Assembly (NCBI RefSeq): GCF_026966905.1
Contig: NZ_JAPUBN010000015.1
Location: 124,001 to 188,000, forward strand
DNA length: 64,000 bases
Direction: 5' to 3'
From: Marinomonas phaeophyticola
GTDB lineage: Bacteria > Pseudomonadota > Gammaproteobacteria > Pseudomonadales > Marinomonadaceae
Part shown: positions 35,293-45,113 of the stretch, in pieces
Numbering within the stretch: the stretch's first letter is position 1
How the letters are laid out: each line of letters begins with the position of its first letter
Notes under the pieces: generated by a model
Databases searched by the model: none
Told to the model about the DNA's origin: nothing
Seen by the model: the letters and a program-made list of their open reading frames with translations, nothing else
Made by a program: the position numbers and the translations under genes

Positions 35293-36327
35293 CTATTCTT
35301 TACGGGCCGCTTTGGGCGACATGCCGAAATAATCTTTATAACAGTTACTAAAATGGCTCATACTAACAAAGCCGCAGGCTAAAGCGATACTGGTGATATT
35401 TTTATTACTTTGTAATAGTAATCGACGGGCATTCGTAATGCGTAATTCAAGATAATAACGGGAAGGCGTGACTTCTAAATGGGCTTGGAATAAGCGCTCA
35501 ACTTGACGACGTGATAATTTCGCACATTGAGAGAGCTCTTCTAGGCTTAACGGTTCTTCAATATTATTGCGCATAAGTTCTAGCACAGTGGCTAACGCTT
35601 TTGGATAAGTCGGTTTTTCCGAGGCTTTTAACCTCGTTGGCTCTTGACTGACTTCTGTTTGATCACAGCTCAAAATCTCTCGTATTGTTAATACCAGCTC
35701 CTTGCCTTTTAAAGACTCGATGAGTTTTAACATCATCTCCAGTGCACTATGAGGACCAGCACAACTGGCTCGTTTCTCTGTAATCACCAAAGTATGGTTG
35801 GAGACTTGTACTGTGGGCAGGTTCTCTTTGATGAACGCATGGTTATCTGGATGTAAGGCACAGATTTGATTATTCAGTAGTCCCGCATGAGCTAAAGCAA
35901 TGGCCCCATTCCATAGCCCACCCAATATTAGGCCAAATTTATCGGCTCTTTTTAGATAGGCAGAAAGCGTGGGGTTGCTTTGTAATGAACAGCGAAAGCC
36001 ACCACAGATAATTAAAAGATGGGGGCGGTTTTCATGCGTAATAGGTAAGGATTCTATGGTGTCATCGCTAGAAATATTAATACCGATGTCACTCATAATA
36101 ATATTTGAATGTACGCCCAAGGTTGTGTAATTGAACTTTTTATTTGAAGGAATCAAATTGGCCGTTACTAGGGTGTCTACCGCATTGGTAAAGGCCGCCA
36201 TTGAAAAATGCTCTAGCAAAATAAAACTAATTTTAATCGGTTGGTCTTGTTGTTCATCAGAGCTCAGAAAGACTTTATTTGAGTTGCAAATCGCTTTGCT
36301 AAAATCACGTTTTTTAAAATTGCTCAT
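35293..36327 (-). CDS. GlxA-family AraC regulator (DJ-1/PfpI plus HTH)
   Basis: The 344-residue protein has a DJ-1/PfpI-like sensory domain (about 35-200) with LLIICGGFRC and GGLWNGAIALAHAGLL. The nucleophile position is Trp-Asn rather than Cys, so it is a sensor and not an enzyme. It ends with an AraC double helix-turn-helix (SLEELSQCAKLSRRQVERLF, SMSHFSNCYKDYFGMSPKA). It belongs to the GbdR/CdhR/ArgR group that controls betaine, carnitine and dimethylglycine genes. Located downstream of MmgE/PrpD and proXWV and convergent with the signalling cassette, it may control the transporter operon. ATG 36327 is the likely start. Confidence 0.85.
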   Translation of the reverse strand: MSNFKKRDFSKAICNSNKVFLSSDEQQDQPIKISFILLEHFSMAAFTNAVDTLVTANLIPSNKKFNYTTLGVHSNIIMSDIGINISSDDTIESLPITHENRPHLLIICGGFRCSLQSNPTLSAYLKRADKFGLILGGLWNGAIALAHAGLLNNQICALHPDNHAFIKENLPTVQVSNHTLVITEKRASCAGPHSALEMMLKLIESLKGKELVLTIREILSCDQTEVSQEPTRLKASEKPTYPKALATVLELMRNNIEEPLSLEELSQCAKLSRRQVERLFQAHLEVTPSRYYLELRITNARRLLLQSNKNITSIALACGFVSMSHFSNCYKDYFGMSPKAARKE

Positions 36328-36374
36328 GTTGTTCAAAACCTATTAAATCGCTAGAAAGAGTCATAAAGTGGTTT

Positions 36375-37721
36375 TTAAGTACAAGATCCTGGTTGTGTAA
36401 GAAGGTCAAACAAGGTGGCACAATGACTTTTATCTTGTAGAGATTGTATTTCCTTAATGATTTTTTGTATATGCTGATCCGTTAAACTCACCGCAGCCAA
36501 TAAATGGAATTTTGCAATAAACTCCTCTGCTGTCATGGCCGTCTCTGGGTCGCCTTTAGCTTGCGTGATTGGGCTTGTTAGAGTGGTTCCATCGAGTAAC
36601 TCTAGGGTGACTCGAGACAAAATTTCTTTTGGAAATCTGGCTGATAATTCAGTCGATTCCACGATACTGATTTTTCGACTAATGTCGAGAATAGCCTGAT
36701 CATTTATTGCCTCTCCTGTGACTTCGGCGGGTCCCACCTGTCCTTTACAAATCAGTGCTGCCAGAGGGAAGGCTAATCCATATTGCGCTTCATCGGCATT
36801 TTGGGGGAAATGTCCTTGCAAACGCATCGATTCATGGAAGGTTTCTACTCGGATGGCTTTTACATTGTTGGTGTGAACCTCATTGTGTGCTTGCATCAGT
36901 TGTGAAACGGCTGTCAAAGCAGGCTGGGCCCAACGACAAACTGGCCAAGGCTTATAGTATTGAGCATCGATTTCCCAACGATCACCTAGATCATTCCAGC
37001 AGTGTTGAATAAGGTCTTTCTGAACCGTTTCTGCTGGCGCACCTGTAATCCCCGCTTGAGCTAAAAGGATTGCATTGATACCTGAATATGCGCCAGCACC
37101 ATGGGCATCTCGTAACATGCTAGGGAAGTCTACTAATCGCATCATGGGGCAGCGAGGGCCAAAGTATTCGGCAATGCCTAAGGCATGTAAAAACTCTGCT
37201 TCGCTTAGTTTAAGTAAGCGAGCGGCACCACAGACCACACCTAAGCCAGAAAATGCCCCTGAGGCATGATATTCAGCGGCGGTGTCCATTAACGCGACAC
37301 CCGCTCTCAGGCCTGTCTCGTAGGCAATCGCAATCGCTGACAGGAACTCTTCACCGGAGACAGCATGTCCTTGAGCCAAGTAAGCATCGGCAAGGGCTAA
37401 TAAGGCGGGTACAACCGTGGCACCTGCATGACCTTTTGAGGTGAAATGACCTTCATGAGCATCTAGGCTATCGGCGCTGAACCCTCCTGCCCAAGCGGCC
37501 CCCATGGGATGTACGGAACGACCATCAAATAAGAGACGTGATGATAATGCGTTAGGCGGGTAATTGGATGCGGCGTAATGGCGAATGTTTTGTGTGGTTT
37601 GATTATCTTTTGCCCCCGCCAAAATACCAACGATATCAAGTAGAGAGGTACTAACAAGAGATTGGGTATGTTTTGGTAGTTGGCTAAACTGGGTATTTTG
37701 AACAAAAGCATAGAGAGACAT
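36375..37721 (-). CDS. MmgE/PrpD family protein
   Basis: The 448-residue protein belongs to the MmgE/PrpD superfamily (2-methylcitrate dehydratase, cis-aconitate decarboxylase relatives). Landmarks are AAWAGGFSADSLDAHEGHFTSKGHAGATVVP near residue 75-105, YHASGAFSGLGVVCGAARLL and YYKPWPVCRWAQPAL. It needs no cofactor in known members. It lies 115 bases after proX in the same direction and so may be the fourth gene of the proVWX operon, separated by a hairpin. That context suggests it acts on an imported compound or its product, but no known betaine reaction needs this fold. The substrate is open. Confidence 0.85.
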   Translation of the reverse strand: MSLYAFVQNTQFSQLPKHTQSLVSTSLLDIVGILAGAKDNQTTQNIRHYAASNYPPNALSSRLLFDGRSVHPMGAAWAGGFSADSLDAHEGHFTSKGHAGATVVPALLALADAYLAQGHAVSGEEFLSAIAIAYETGLRAGVALMDTAAEYHASGAFSGLGVVCGAARLLKLSEAEFLHALGIAEYFGPRCPMMRLVDFPSMLRDAHGAGAYSGINAILLAQAGITGAPAETVQKDLIQHCWNDLGDRWEIDAQYYKPWPVCRWAQPALTAVSQLMQAHNEVHTNNVKAIRVETFHESMRLQGHFPQNADEAQYGLAFPLAALICKGQVGPAEVTGEAINDQAILDISRKISIVESTELSARFPKEILSRVTLELLDGTTLTSPITQAKGDPETAMTAEEFIAKFHLLAAVSLTDQHIQKIIKEIQSLQDKSHCATLFDLLTQPGSCT

Positions 37722-37749
37722 AATAATAGCACCGATCAGAACGACAGAG

Positions 37750-37782
37750 AGGCAAGACTCCTAACCATCAGAAGTCTTGCCT
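37750..37782. other. Intercistronic hairpin between proX and the MmgE/PrpD gene
   Basis: A 10-bp perfect inverted repeat (AGGCAAGACT at 37750-37759 and 37773-37782) has no T tract on the transcribed strand, so it probably protects the upstream mRNA or dampens expression of the last gene. Confidence 0.55.
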
Positions 37783-37836
37783 AGTATCATTGCTTGTACA
37801 TTTTTATCTTGATTGCTCAAGAGAGACGGTAAAAGG

Positions 37837-38865
37837 TTATTTTACGACGGCTTTCGATTCTGCAATCCAAGAATCAAATGTAGTTTGATGCTCGTGGATC
37901 CACTCTTGAGCATGGCGTTTAATATCCTTCATGGATTTTTCACCATCTTGCATCCTTAAATTCTGTGCACTTTCATCGGCGGCGCTGATTTGCACTAAAG
38001 AAAGGAATTTGGTCGCAACAGGGTTTTCTTCGGCGAACTCTTTATTTAACACAGACTTCACTTGGTCGACGGCAAAACCAAGGTTTTTACCCTCAAACGT
38101 CGTGTTCACATCATTATTTCCATCAGGTAGTGACGTGAAAGGCACTTCTAGCCAGATGACATCTTTGTTCTCTACTAGTACACCTGAAATCCATTGTGGA
38201 GCCCATGTGAAATACAGAATAGGTTTGCCTTCGTTATAACGAGTGATGGTATCGGCCATTAAGGCAAAATAAGAGCCTTGGTTGTGAACCACGGTATTGT
38301 CTAAGTCATACGCTTTCATATGATGGTTGATTACTAGCTCACACCCCCAACCTGGATTACAACCCGTTAGATCGGCTTTGCCATCGTCATCGGCATCAAA
38401 CAGCTTGGCAATTTCCGGTTTTTTCAAATCCGTTAGTTGAGTGATGTTGTATTTATCGGCGGTTTTTTTATCGATCATATAGCCTTGTAATACCCCCGGA
38501 ATCACATTACCAGCTTTCACCATGGTCTCGTCGCCGCCCGCTTTTTGGTAAAAACTATTGTGTAAAATGTCCCACATGTGCACGCTAAAATCGGCGTCTC
38601 CATAGGAAATTGCTAACATCATGGTGGCGTATTCTGTTTCTTTTGGTTCTTCAAGCTCATAGCCTAGAGCTTCTAGCCCCGCCATCGCAATTTCACCGCG
38701 AAAACGTTCTTCAGCAATACTTGGAAAAATAGGTGTTACTTCAACCCCCTCTCCAGGTAAAGACTCCGCTTTGGCTGTGCCAACCAAGGTCATCGCTGAA
38801 ATAGCCGCAATGGAAGTTAAGGTTAGTGTTGATTTGGTAAGTGCTTTTAAGCCTGTGTGAATCAT
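37837..38865 (-). CDS. proX: Glycine betaine/proline betaine ABC substrate-binding protein (ProX-like)
   Basis: The 342-residue periplasmic protein has a signal peptide (about 1-33, SIAAISAMTLVGTAKA). The mature protein resembles ProX: DADDDGKADLTGCNPGWGCE near residue 165, with the two cysteines found in E. coli ProX, and FTWAPQWISGVL, which includes ligand-box aromatic residues. In an operon with ProW and ProV, it captures glycine betaine or similar quaternary amines. It is encoded last of the three transporter genes in transcription order (proV, proW, proX). A LysR gene diverges from proV, and GbdR lies 1.5 kb away, so use as nutrient as well as osmoprotectant is likely. Confidence 0.9.
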   Translation of the reverse strand: MIHTGLKALTKSTLTLTSIAAISAMTLVGTAKAESLPGEGVEVTPIFPSIAEERFRGEIAMAGLEALGYELEEPKETEYATMMLAISYGDADFSVHMWDILHNSFYQKAGGDETMVKAGNVIPGVLQGYMIDKKTADKYNITQLTDLKKPEIAKLFDADDDGKADLTGCNPGWGCELVINHHMKAYDLDNTVVHNQGSYFALMADTITRYNEGKPILYFTWAPQWISGVLVENKDVIWLEVPFTSLPDGNNDVNTTFEGKNLGFAVDQVKSVLNKEFAEENPVATKFLSLVQISAADESAQNLRMQDGEKSMKDIKRHAQEWIHEHQTTFDSWIAESKAVVK

Positions 38866-38982
38866 TAGTACATCCTCATTTATGTTGTATTTATTGAGCT
38901 GTGTTAATTGATTTGGTGCTTTTTATTCTTACTATTCGTCAAGTAACTGCCACTTAGTGGGCGGCTAGCTGAGGGGGTAGAA

Positions 38983-39918
38983 TTATTTACTGTGCATGCT
39001 GCGATAACGGCGGACAAAGAAGCCAACCGGGCCGGTTTCATACCAGTGCAGAGGGTTCTCAGAGCTTGAACGTTCTCCAATGGCTTGGGTTAAACGGTCT
39101 AAAAAAATAGCCAGCAAGACCAGACCCACACCACCGACAGTGGCTAAGCCCATATCTAGACGTCCAATACCTCGTAACACCATTTGACCTAAGCCTCCAA
39201 CAGAGATCATGGAAGCAATAACAACCATGGATAGGGAGAGCATCAATGTCTGGTTAACACCCGCCATAATGGTTGGCGTCGCTAAAGGGAGTTGAACCTT
39301 GTAGAGCATCTGTTTAGGGGTGCAACCAAATGCTCGGGCGGCTTCAATCTTATCTTCAGGAACTTGTCGTATGCCTAAATTAGTCAGTCGGACTAGAGGC
39401 GGTAAAGCGAACACAATGGTTACTAAAACACCTGGAACGTTACCAATACCAAATAGCATCACAACGGGAACGAGGTAAACGAACGCCGGTAACGTTTGCA
39501 TAGCGTCCAGAACAGGGCGAACAGTACGTTCTATTCGATCACTTCGTGCGGACAGAATACCCAGAGGAATACCGAACACCACACAGAAGAATAAAGAGGT
39601 TAAAACCAGAGATAAGGTCGTCATAGATTCTGACCACACACCAATTAATCCTAAGAAAAAAAGTGTGATGGCACAAAACACTCCCATCTTCCTCCCCGCC
39701 AATTGCCACCCAAGAAGGGAAGATAATAGGATACCTATCATAGGCGGTATGGTTTGTAAGATGGTTTCGGAGACATCCAATACTTGGTCGATTGGCCAAC
39801 GGATGGCACGGAAAAAACCACGAAAATTTTGTACTAAATAGTTAAGAATACTTTCTACCCATTCACCTAAAGGCAAACTGAGGTATTGAAATGGATCGAG
39901 TAGACTAAATTCTGACAT
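38983..39918 (-). CDS. proW: Glycine betaine ABC permease (ProW-like)
   Basis: The 311-residue inner-membrane subunit has multiple helices between residues 55 and 280 and the ABC permease EAA loop [22 protein letters not shown], which contacts the ATPase. The N-terminal part ([12 protein letters not shown]) is the short cytosolic or first-helix lead of the ProW family. It lies between proV and proX with gaps of about 33 and 117 bases. Together the three genes form a ProU-type importer. No defects seen. Confidence 0.92.
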   Translation of the reverse strand: MSEFSLLDPFQYLSLPLGEWVESILNYLVQNFRGFFRAIRWPIDQVLDVSETILQTIPPMIGILLSSLLGWQLAGRKMGVFCAITLFFLGLIGVWSESMTTLSLVLTSLFFCVVFGIPLGILSARSDRIERTVRPVLDAMQTLPAFVYLVPVVMLFGIGNVPGVLVTIVFALPPLVRLTNLGIRQVPEDKIEAARAFGCTPKQMLYKVQLPLATPTIMAGVNQTLMLSLSMVVIASMISVGGLGQMVLRGIGRLDMGLATVGGVGLVLLAIFLDRLTQAIGERSSSENPLHWYETGPVGFFVRRYRSMHSK

Positions 39919-39951
39919 GATTGATCACCCTAATATAATTATTCTGACGGA

Positions 39952-41127
39952 TTAACCGTGGCTAAGAGTCTGCAGTAGCAAGTCTTTGGAAATGACTCCG
40001 CAGAAGGTGCCGTCTTTTTTCACGACCGGAACCGGATAAGGGGCTTCTGCAACAATATTGACAATACTTTTGACCATGGCATCGTCGTATACAGATTTAT
40101 ACTGCATGATTTGTTTTGATAATAAGGCACTGATGTTTGCAGAACGGTCATGCTCGGATAGAGGTAAGATGCCTTGCAGCTTCTTTTTGTCATCCAATAA
40201 ATAAGCGAATGTTTGATTGGTAAAGGTGGCTGGAACGACACTGGTTTGTCTGTCGATAACTAAGCCTATATTTTGGGAGGCAATGTCTTGAGCCATTAAA
40301 AATTTACTCACATCGACGCCCTTAAAAAAGGTTTCTACGTATTCATTTTCTGGGTTGCTCATGATTTCTTTTGGGGTGCCGATTTGGATAACTCGTCCGC
40401 CCTCCATAATGGCAATGCGATCCCCTATACGAATGGCTTCGTCAAGGTCATGAGAAATAAAGACGATAGTACGTTCTTGTTCTTTTTGAAGACGAATCAG
40501 CTCGCCTTGCATTTCATAGCGTATTAAGGGATCTAACGCTGAAAAGGCTTCATCCATTAAGAGGATGGTGGGATCATTTGTTAACGCTCTAGCTAATCCG
40601 ACTCGTTGTTGCATACCACCAGACAGTTGATGAGGGTAGCTAGCAGCATGCTCTCCAAGACCCACTTGCTCTAAGGCTTCGAGGGCTCTTTTATCTCGCT
40701 CTTTTTTCTCCACACCGGAAATTTCCAAACCAAATGCGGAGTTTTCAATGACCGACATATGAGGCATGAGCGCAAAGGACTGAAACACCATGCTCATTTC
40801 TTTACGGCGCACATCTAAGAGATCTTCATCGCCGAGCGCGGTAATATTCTTGCCTTTGAGTTCAATGGTTCCTGATGTTGGTTCAATTAAGCGGTTTAAC
40901 AAGCGAACCATGGTGGATTTACCTGATCCAGATAATCCCATAATGACGAAAATCTCGCCTTTTTTTACCGTAAAAGAGGCATCGAATACACCTACAGTTT
41001 GGCCCGTTTTCTCAAAAATCTCATCTTTACTGGCCCCTTTATCGAGCATTTTCATAGCCGTATCGGGATCGTCTCCGAATACTTTGTAGACGTTTCGAAT
41101 AGACAAAATGTCTGTAGAATCTTCCAT
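39952..41127 (-). CDS. proV: Glycine betaine ABC ATPase with C-terminal CBS domains (ProV-like)
   Basis: The 391-residue protein has Walker A in MGLSGSGKSTMVRLL, the ABC signature LSGGMQQRVGLARAL, Walker B ILLMDEAFSALD and the H-loop VFISHDLDEA. It is followed by paired CBS domains (about 280-391, ending VVKKDGTFCGVISKDLL), which in ProV-type ATPases sense ionic strength or nucleotides. It opens the leftward operon. It is divergent from the LysR gene across 440 bases. The family match is clear. Confidence 0.94.
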   Translation of the reverse strand: MEDSTDILSIRNVYKVFGDDPDTAMKMLDKGASKDEIFEKTGQTVGVFDASFTVKKGEIFVIMGLSGSGKSTMVRLLNRLIEPTSGTIELKGKNITALGDEDLLDVRRKEMSMVFQSFALMPHMSVIENSAFGLEISGVEKKERDKRALEALEQVGLGEHAASYPHQLSGGMQQRVGLARALTNDPTILLMDEAFSALDPLIRYEMQGELIRLQKEQERTIVFISHDLDEAIRIGDRIAIMEGGRVIQIGTPKEIMSNPENEYVETFFKGVDVSKFLMAQDIASQNIGLVIDRQTSVVPATFTNQTFAYLLDDKKKLQGILPLSEHDRSANISALLSKQIMQYKSVYDDAMVKSIVNIVAEAPYPVPVVKKDGTFCGVISKDLLLQTLSHG

Positions 41128-41568
41128 AGTTTCCTCATATCACGATTATAATTGTTGTCTTGGATTCAATCAGAGGAGGTAGACGCCAACTGGTTGAGTG
41201 ATTCTGTGTCTTCTGCGGTTCTTTATAGAAAGAACAGATCTAATGCGGCTGCATATAAATCTATATTGCACCCTATAAAACTTAAGGATTTTGGGTTATG
41301 CCGTCCAATCACATATTTCTCATAAATAGCATGAGTTTTAGTTATGGTTGATGGGGGAGGTATAACGTTAGGTTGCTTAAATAAGCTGAGAATTGAAATA
41401 ACCTTAGGCAGATTCAATGAATGTCGGTTTTGGACAACCGTATTTAGTCAATAGTGTGTATACAACACTAGTCCTATATAAAAATCCATCTTGTTGCGGT
41501 TATATATGTGGGTATAAGAATGGGGATCAGAGTAACTGAAGCGCTTGTCGCGCAGAGAATAAGTATGT
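41128..41568. promoter_or_regulatory. Divergent region proV / lysR with candidate operator palindromes
   Basis: About 440 bases with no credible gene. Visible structures are the near-palindrome TAGTGTGTATACAACACTA at 41452-41470 and a small hairpin CGGTT/AACCG at 41425-41440. The palindrome lies about 100 bases before the LysR gene and could be a LysR operator. Promoters for both sides should lie here. Confidence 0.35.
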
Positions 41569-42423
41569 ATGAAAAGGCTTGATTTTAATCAGTTAGCTAC
41601 CTTTGTAGCGATTGTGGATGCTGGCAGTATTACTAAAGCGGCGTCATCACTTCATCGCACTCAAGCAGCCATTAGTATCCAATTAAAAAAATTAGAAGAA
41701 GGAACCGGCAAGCGGTTACTGAATCGCAGTTATAATAACTTTACCATGACAAATGAAGGTGAGATTCTGCTTTCGTATGCCCGTAAGATTTTGCATTTGT
41801 CTGAAGAAGCGTTTCAGGCCATTAGCGGTGATGAAGTCTCCGGCGTCGTCAGGTTTGGGATTCCTGATGGGTACGCAAGAGCCTTTATTCAGGATTCATT
41901 AAGGCAATTTATTCATCGATTCCCAAAGATTCGAATACAAATTAAGAATGAAAACAGTCATAAGCTATTTCAAAGCTTTGATAATGGCGAATTGGATTTG
42001 ATTTTAGCGACGCGTGACCCTCAGGAATCTGGAGGAGACCTTTTAAGGCGTGAAAAGATGTGTTGGGTAGCCGCTAAAGAGTTCCATCTAGACACCACTA
42101 AGCCTATCCCATTGGCTCTTTATGAGCAGGGCTGTGTGTATCGACATCATGTTATTGAAAATTTGCAGCAAAACGGGAAAGAATGTTTTGTTGCTTTTGA
42201 GTGCCAAGGGGTAACCGGGTTTGATATTGCGATCTCTAATGGTTTAGCCATATCCGCACTTTCTGAGTCCTTAGTAAAAGAAGAGTGGCGGATCATTAAA
42301 CCTTCAGAGGGATTACCTGATCTTGGCTTTGTTGAAATTGAGATGCATACAAGTCCAGGGGACATCAGTGAAGCGGTTAGGTGTTTTGCAGAAGAGTTGG
42401 CGTTAACGATCAATAATATCTAA
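41569..42423 (+). CDS. LysR-family transcriptional regulator
   Basis: The 284-residue protein has an N-terminal winged helix-turn-helix (FNQLATFVAIVDAGSITKAASSLHRTQAAISIQLKKLEE) and a LysR substrate-binding domain (about 90-284). Position, divergent from proVWX and upstream of gbdR, suggests that it responds to betaine-related metabolism or controls the transporter. The inducer is not recognised. The ATG 41569 start gives the usual short lead MKRLDFNQLATF. Confidence 0.88.
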   Translation: MKRLDFNQLATFVAIVDAGSITKAASSLHRTQAAISIQLKKLEEGTGKRLLNRSYNNFTMTNEGEILLSYARKILHLSEEAFQAISGDEVSGVVRFGIPDGYARAFIQDSLRQFIHRFPKIRIQIKNENSHKLFQSFDNGELDLILATRDPQESGGDLLRREKMCWVAAKEFHLDTTKPIPLALYEQGCVYRHHVIENLQQNGKECFVAFECQGVTGFDIAISNGLAISALSESLVKEEWRIIKPSEGLPDLGFVEIEMHTSPGDISEAVRCFAEELALTINNI

Positions 42424-42699
42424 GCAAGTGTTATTAAATTACCTTTCCTGATTTGCATTTGACCTTAAAACGGTAAAGCGAAAAAATCGAGTCTCAATAT
42501 CTTGTTTAGCATGTCATGAGTAACCCGTTTGTTATTGAAAGGGTTATAGCGTGTGTCATTTTTCAGTTTTTGTGGTTTGATAAGTTACATCTATTCATGC
42601 GATGCGTATAGCGTGGCATTACATCTCAATTAAACAATAAAAAATACTGGCTTATCTGATGTTACAGAAAGGAGAAAAGTACTTTTTTGAGGAGAATAA

Positions 42700-43824
42700 A
42701 TGACGTATTTACCCTCTGACTCAAATGCAGAGCCCAAGCGCTCGATTGGTTTTCTTTTACTGAATAATTTTACCATGATGTCATTAGCCTCAGCGGTTGA
42801 AGTATTGAGAATGGCAAACCAATTAAGTGGAGAGGAATTATATTCTTGGTACACAATAACGTTAGACGGTGAACCCATTAGCGCCAGTGATGGCATTCGC
42901 ATTACTCCAGATGCGAGTATTCAAACGTGCCCTAAATTAGAGGTAGTGATGGTCGCTGGTGGCATTGATGTTTCCTCCTCCTATGGAAAAGAACACATTG
43001 CTTGGTTGAAAACCATGGAGCGTCAAGACTGCTTAATAGGTGGTATGTGTACAGGGGCCTATTTGTTAGCCGAAGCTGGATTATTAGATGGTTATGAATG
43101 CAGCATACATTGGGAATACTTGGCGTCTTTACAGGAACACTTTCCGAAGGTGCATTGTACCAATCGTTTGTTTAGCATAGATCGTGATCGTATGACCTGT
43201 TCTGGTGGTACTGTGCCTCTGGATATGATGTTGTATATGATTAAACAGGAGCATGGCTTTTTGTTGTCTTCCGCCATTTCTGAAATGTTTATTTGCGACC
43301 GTATGAGAGATGAAAATGATCGTCAGAAAATTCCATTGAGACATGTTTTGGGAACCGCGCAACCTAAGTTAATAGAGGTTGTCTCCCTGATGGAGGCGAA
43401 CATAGAAGAAGTGCTTGGGATGGATGAGCTGGCAAAATACGTTAACTTGTCACGACGACAGTTGGAGCGCTTGTTTCAAAAACACTTACAATGTTCTCCA
43501 TCACGTTACTACTTAAAATTACGTTTGCTTCGAGCGCGACAGTTATTAAAACAAAGCACTCGGCCTATTGTGGATATTGCTATTATTTGCGGCTTTGCTT
43601 CAACTGCGCATTTTAGTAAGTGCTATCGCGAACAAATGGGTATTCCTCCTAGTGAGGAAAGAGCGTCAGAAAACAAAAAATACGAAGATAATGTGGCTCG
43701 GTCCATGACCTTTACTGCCATTAAAGTCCCTATATTATCTACTTCTCAGAGATCATTGGCGGTTGATGCCTTTTCGAAATCCAAAACAGAAGCCACTTTC
43801 GGTTCTGTTTCTCTAAAAGACTAA
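42700..43824 (+). CDS. gbdR: Glycine betaine/dimethylglycine-responsive regulator GbdR (GlxA/AraC type)
   Basis: The 374-residue protein has a DJ-1/PfpI-like domain (about 15-190, VVMVAGGIDVSS and GGMCTGAYLLAEAGLLDG) and an AraC double helix-turn-helix (MDELAKYVNLSRRQLERLFQ, STAHFSKCYREQMGIPPSE). GbdR of Pseudomonas activates glycine betaine and dimethylglycine catabolism genes, and this gene is next to dipeptidase-dgcAB-etf, the target block it controls there. GAGGAG precedes the ATG. A C-terminal tail of about 40 residues lies beyond the DNA-binding domain. The gene name rests on family plus context. Confidence 0.85.
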   Translation: MTYLPSDSNAEPKRSIGFLLLNNFTMMSLASAVEVLRMANQLSGEELYSWYTITLDGEPISASDGIRITPDASIQTCPKLEVVMVAGGIDVSSSYGKEHIAWLKTMERQDCLIGGMCTGAYLLAEAGLLDGYECSIHWEYLASLQEHFPKVHCTNRLFSIDRDRMTCSGGTVPLDMMLYMIKQEHGFLLSSAISEMFICDRMRDENDRQKIPLRHVLGTAQPKLIEVVSLMEANIEEVLGMDELAKYVNLSRRQLERLFQKHLQCSPSRYYLKLRLLRARQLLKQSTRPIVDIAIICGFASTAHFSKCYREQMGIPPSEERASENKKYEDNVARSMTFTAIKVPILSTSQRSLAVDAFSKSKTEATFGSVSLKD

Positions 43825-43944
43825 ATAATAAGCCGGAGGTGGTGCGTTGTAATATCTCGCTAGGTGTTTTCTCCCATGTTCTCTCTCCCACAAATGATAA
43901 TGACTTTCATTAATCTAATTATTTAAGCTAAAGATCTTTTTCAG

Positions 43945-43983
43945 GTCGCTTTTGTTACTTCGGAAGTCGCTTTCAGGCTTCGG
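43945..43983 (+). promoter_or_regulatory. Direct repeats upstream of the dimethylglycine block, candidate GbdR site
   Basis: GTCGCTTTTGTTACTTCGG at 43945-43963 and GTCGCTTTCAGGCTTCGG at 43966-43983 are near-copies in the same orientation with starts 21 bp apart, two helical turns. They lie 110-150 bases before the dipeptidase start. This is the geometry of AraC-type activators; GbdR as binder is inferred from position. Confidence 0.5.
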
Positions 43984-44093
43984 CTTTTCTAGCGAAAAAC
44001 TAGACTTATTTGAATGTTGAACGCTTTATTGAAATCGCTGATTTTGCTTAAAGTGTCAATAACCTGATAAGTGAGCTGAGAAGGATGAAAACA

Positions 44094-45071
44094 ATGAATG
44101 CGACAGAACTTCATAATGACGCCATCGTAATTGATGGATTGATTTGTTCCAAATGGGAACGTGCTTTGTTTGAAGATATGGCTAAAGGTGGCTTAACCGC
44201 CGCGAATTGCACTTTATCATTCTGGGACAATTTTGAAGAGACAGTACGAAACATTGTTGAAATGAATGGCCTGATTGAAGAAAGCAGTGACTTACTTCTT
44301 AAAGTTCGTACTACAGAAGACATCTACAAAGCAAAACGCGAAGGTAAAACGGGCATCATGATGGGCTTCCAAAATGCCCATGCTTTTGAAGATCAAGTTG
44401 GTTATGTGCAAGTGTTTAAAGACCTTGGCGTTGGCATAGTGCAAATGTGTTACAACACGCAAAATTTGGTTGGAACAGGTTGTTACGAGCGAGATGGTGG
44501 TTTATCTGGTTTTGGTCATGAGATCGTGGCAGAAATGAATCGCGTCGGAATGTTGTGTGATCTTTCTCATGTAGGTTCAAACACCTCTAAAGAAGTTATC
44601 GATGCGTCTAAACAGCGTGTGGCTTACTCACACTGTCTACCAACAGGTTTAAAAGAACATCCTCGTAACCGTACGGATGAAGAGCTGAAATACATTGCTG
44701 ATAAGGGCGGTTTTGTTGGGGTAACCATGTTTACGCCTTTCCTTGCGGCTGGTGTTAACGCCACCATTGATGACTACGTTGATGCATTGTACTACATCTA
44801 CAACATCGTCGGCGAAGATGCGATTGGCATTGGAACGGACTTTACTCAAGGTCATTCTCATGAATTCTTTGAATATCTCACTCATGACAAAGGCTATGCC
44901 AGACGTTTAACCCGTTTTGGTGAAATTGTTAATCCGCTTGGCATTCGTACAGTGGGTGAATTTCCAAACATTACTGAAGCCTTATTACGTAAAGGTTTCA
45001 CAGAGAGACAGGTTCGCAAAATTATGGGCGAAAACTGGGTTGATCTGTTGAAAGACGTTTGGGGCGCCTAA
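44094..45071 (+). CDS. Membrane dipeptidase-family (M19) protein
   Basis: The 325-residue M19 (renal dipeptidase-type) protein contains DAIVIDGLICSKW, QNAHAFEDQ, LCDLSHVGSNTSKEVIDAS, YSHCLP and IGIGTDFTQGHSHEF, the metal-site and substrate motifs of the family. The N-terminal metal-binding HxD pattern is not obvious, so activity may be altered. In Pseudomonas aeruginosa a gene of this family precedes DUF5943, dgcA and dgcB in a GbdR-regulated cluster, and the same order occurs here. ATG 44094 has AAGGA eight bases upstream; ATG 44085 overlaps that element. Its role in dimethylglycine metabolism is unknown. Confidence 0.85.
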   Translation: MNATELHNDAIVIDGLICSKWERALFEDMAKGGLTAANCTLSFWDNFEETVRNIVEMNGLIEESSDLLLKVRTTEDIYKAKREGKTGIMMGFQNAHAFEDQVGYVQVFKDLGVGIVQMCYNTQNLVGTGCYERDGGLSGFGHEIVAEMNRVGMLCDLSHVGSNTSKEVIDASKQRVAYSHCLPTGLKEHPRNRTDEELKYIADKGGFVGVTMFTPFLAAGVNATIDDYVDALYYIYNIVGEDAIGIGTDFTQGHSHEFFEYLTHDKGYARRLTRFGEIVNPLGIRTVGEFPNITEALLRKGFTERQVRKIMGENWVDLLKDVWGA

Positions 45072-45113
45072 GCCGTATTTAAATATTTATTCAAAATTTG
45101 AAGGTAGAACAAG

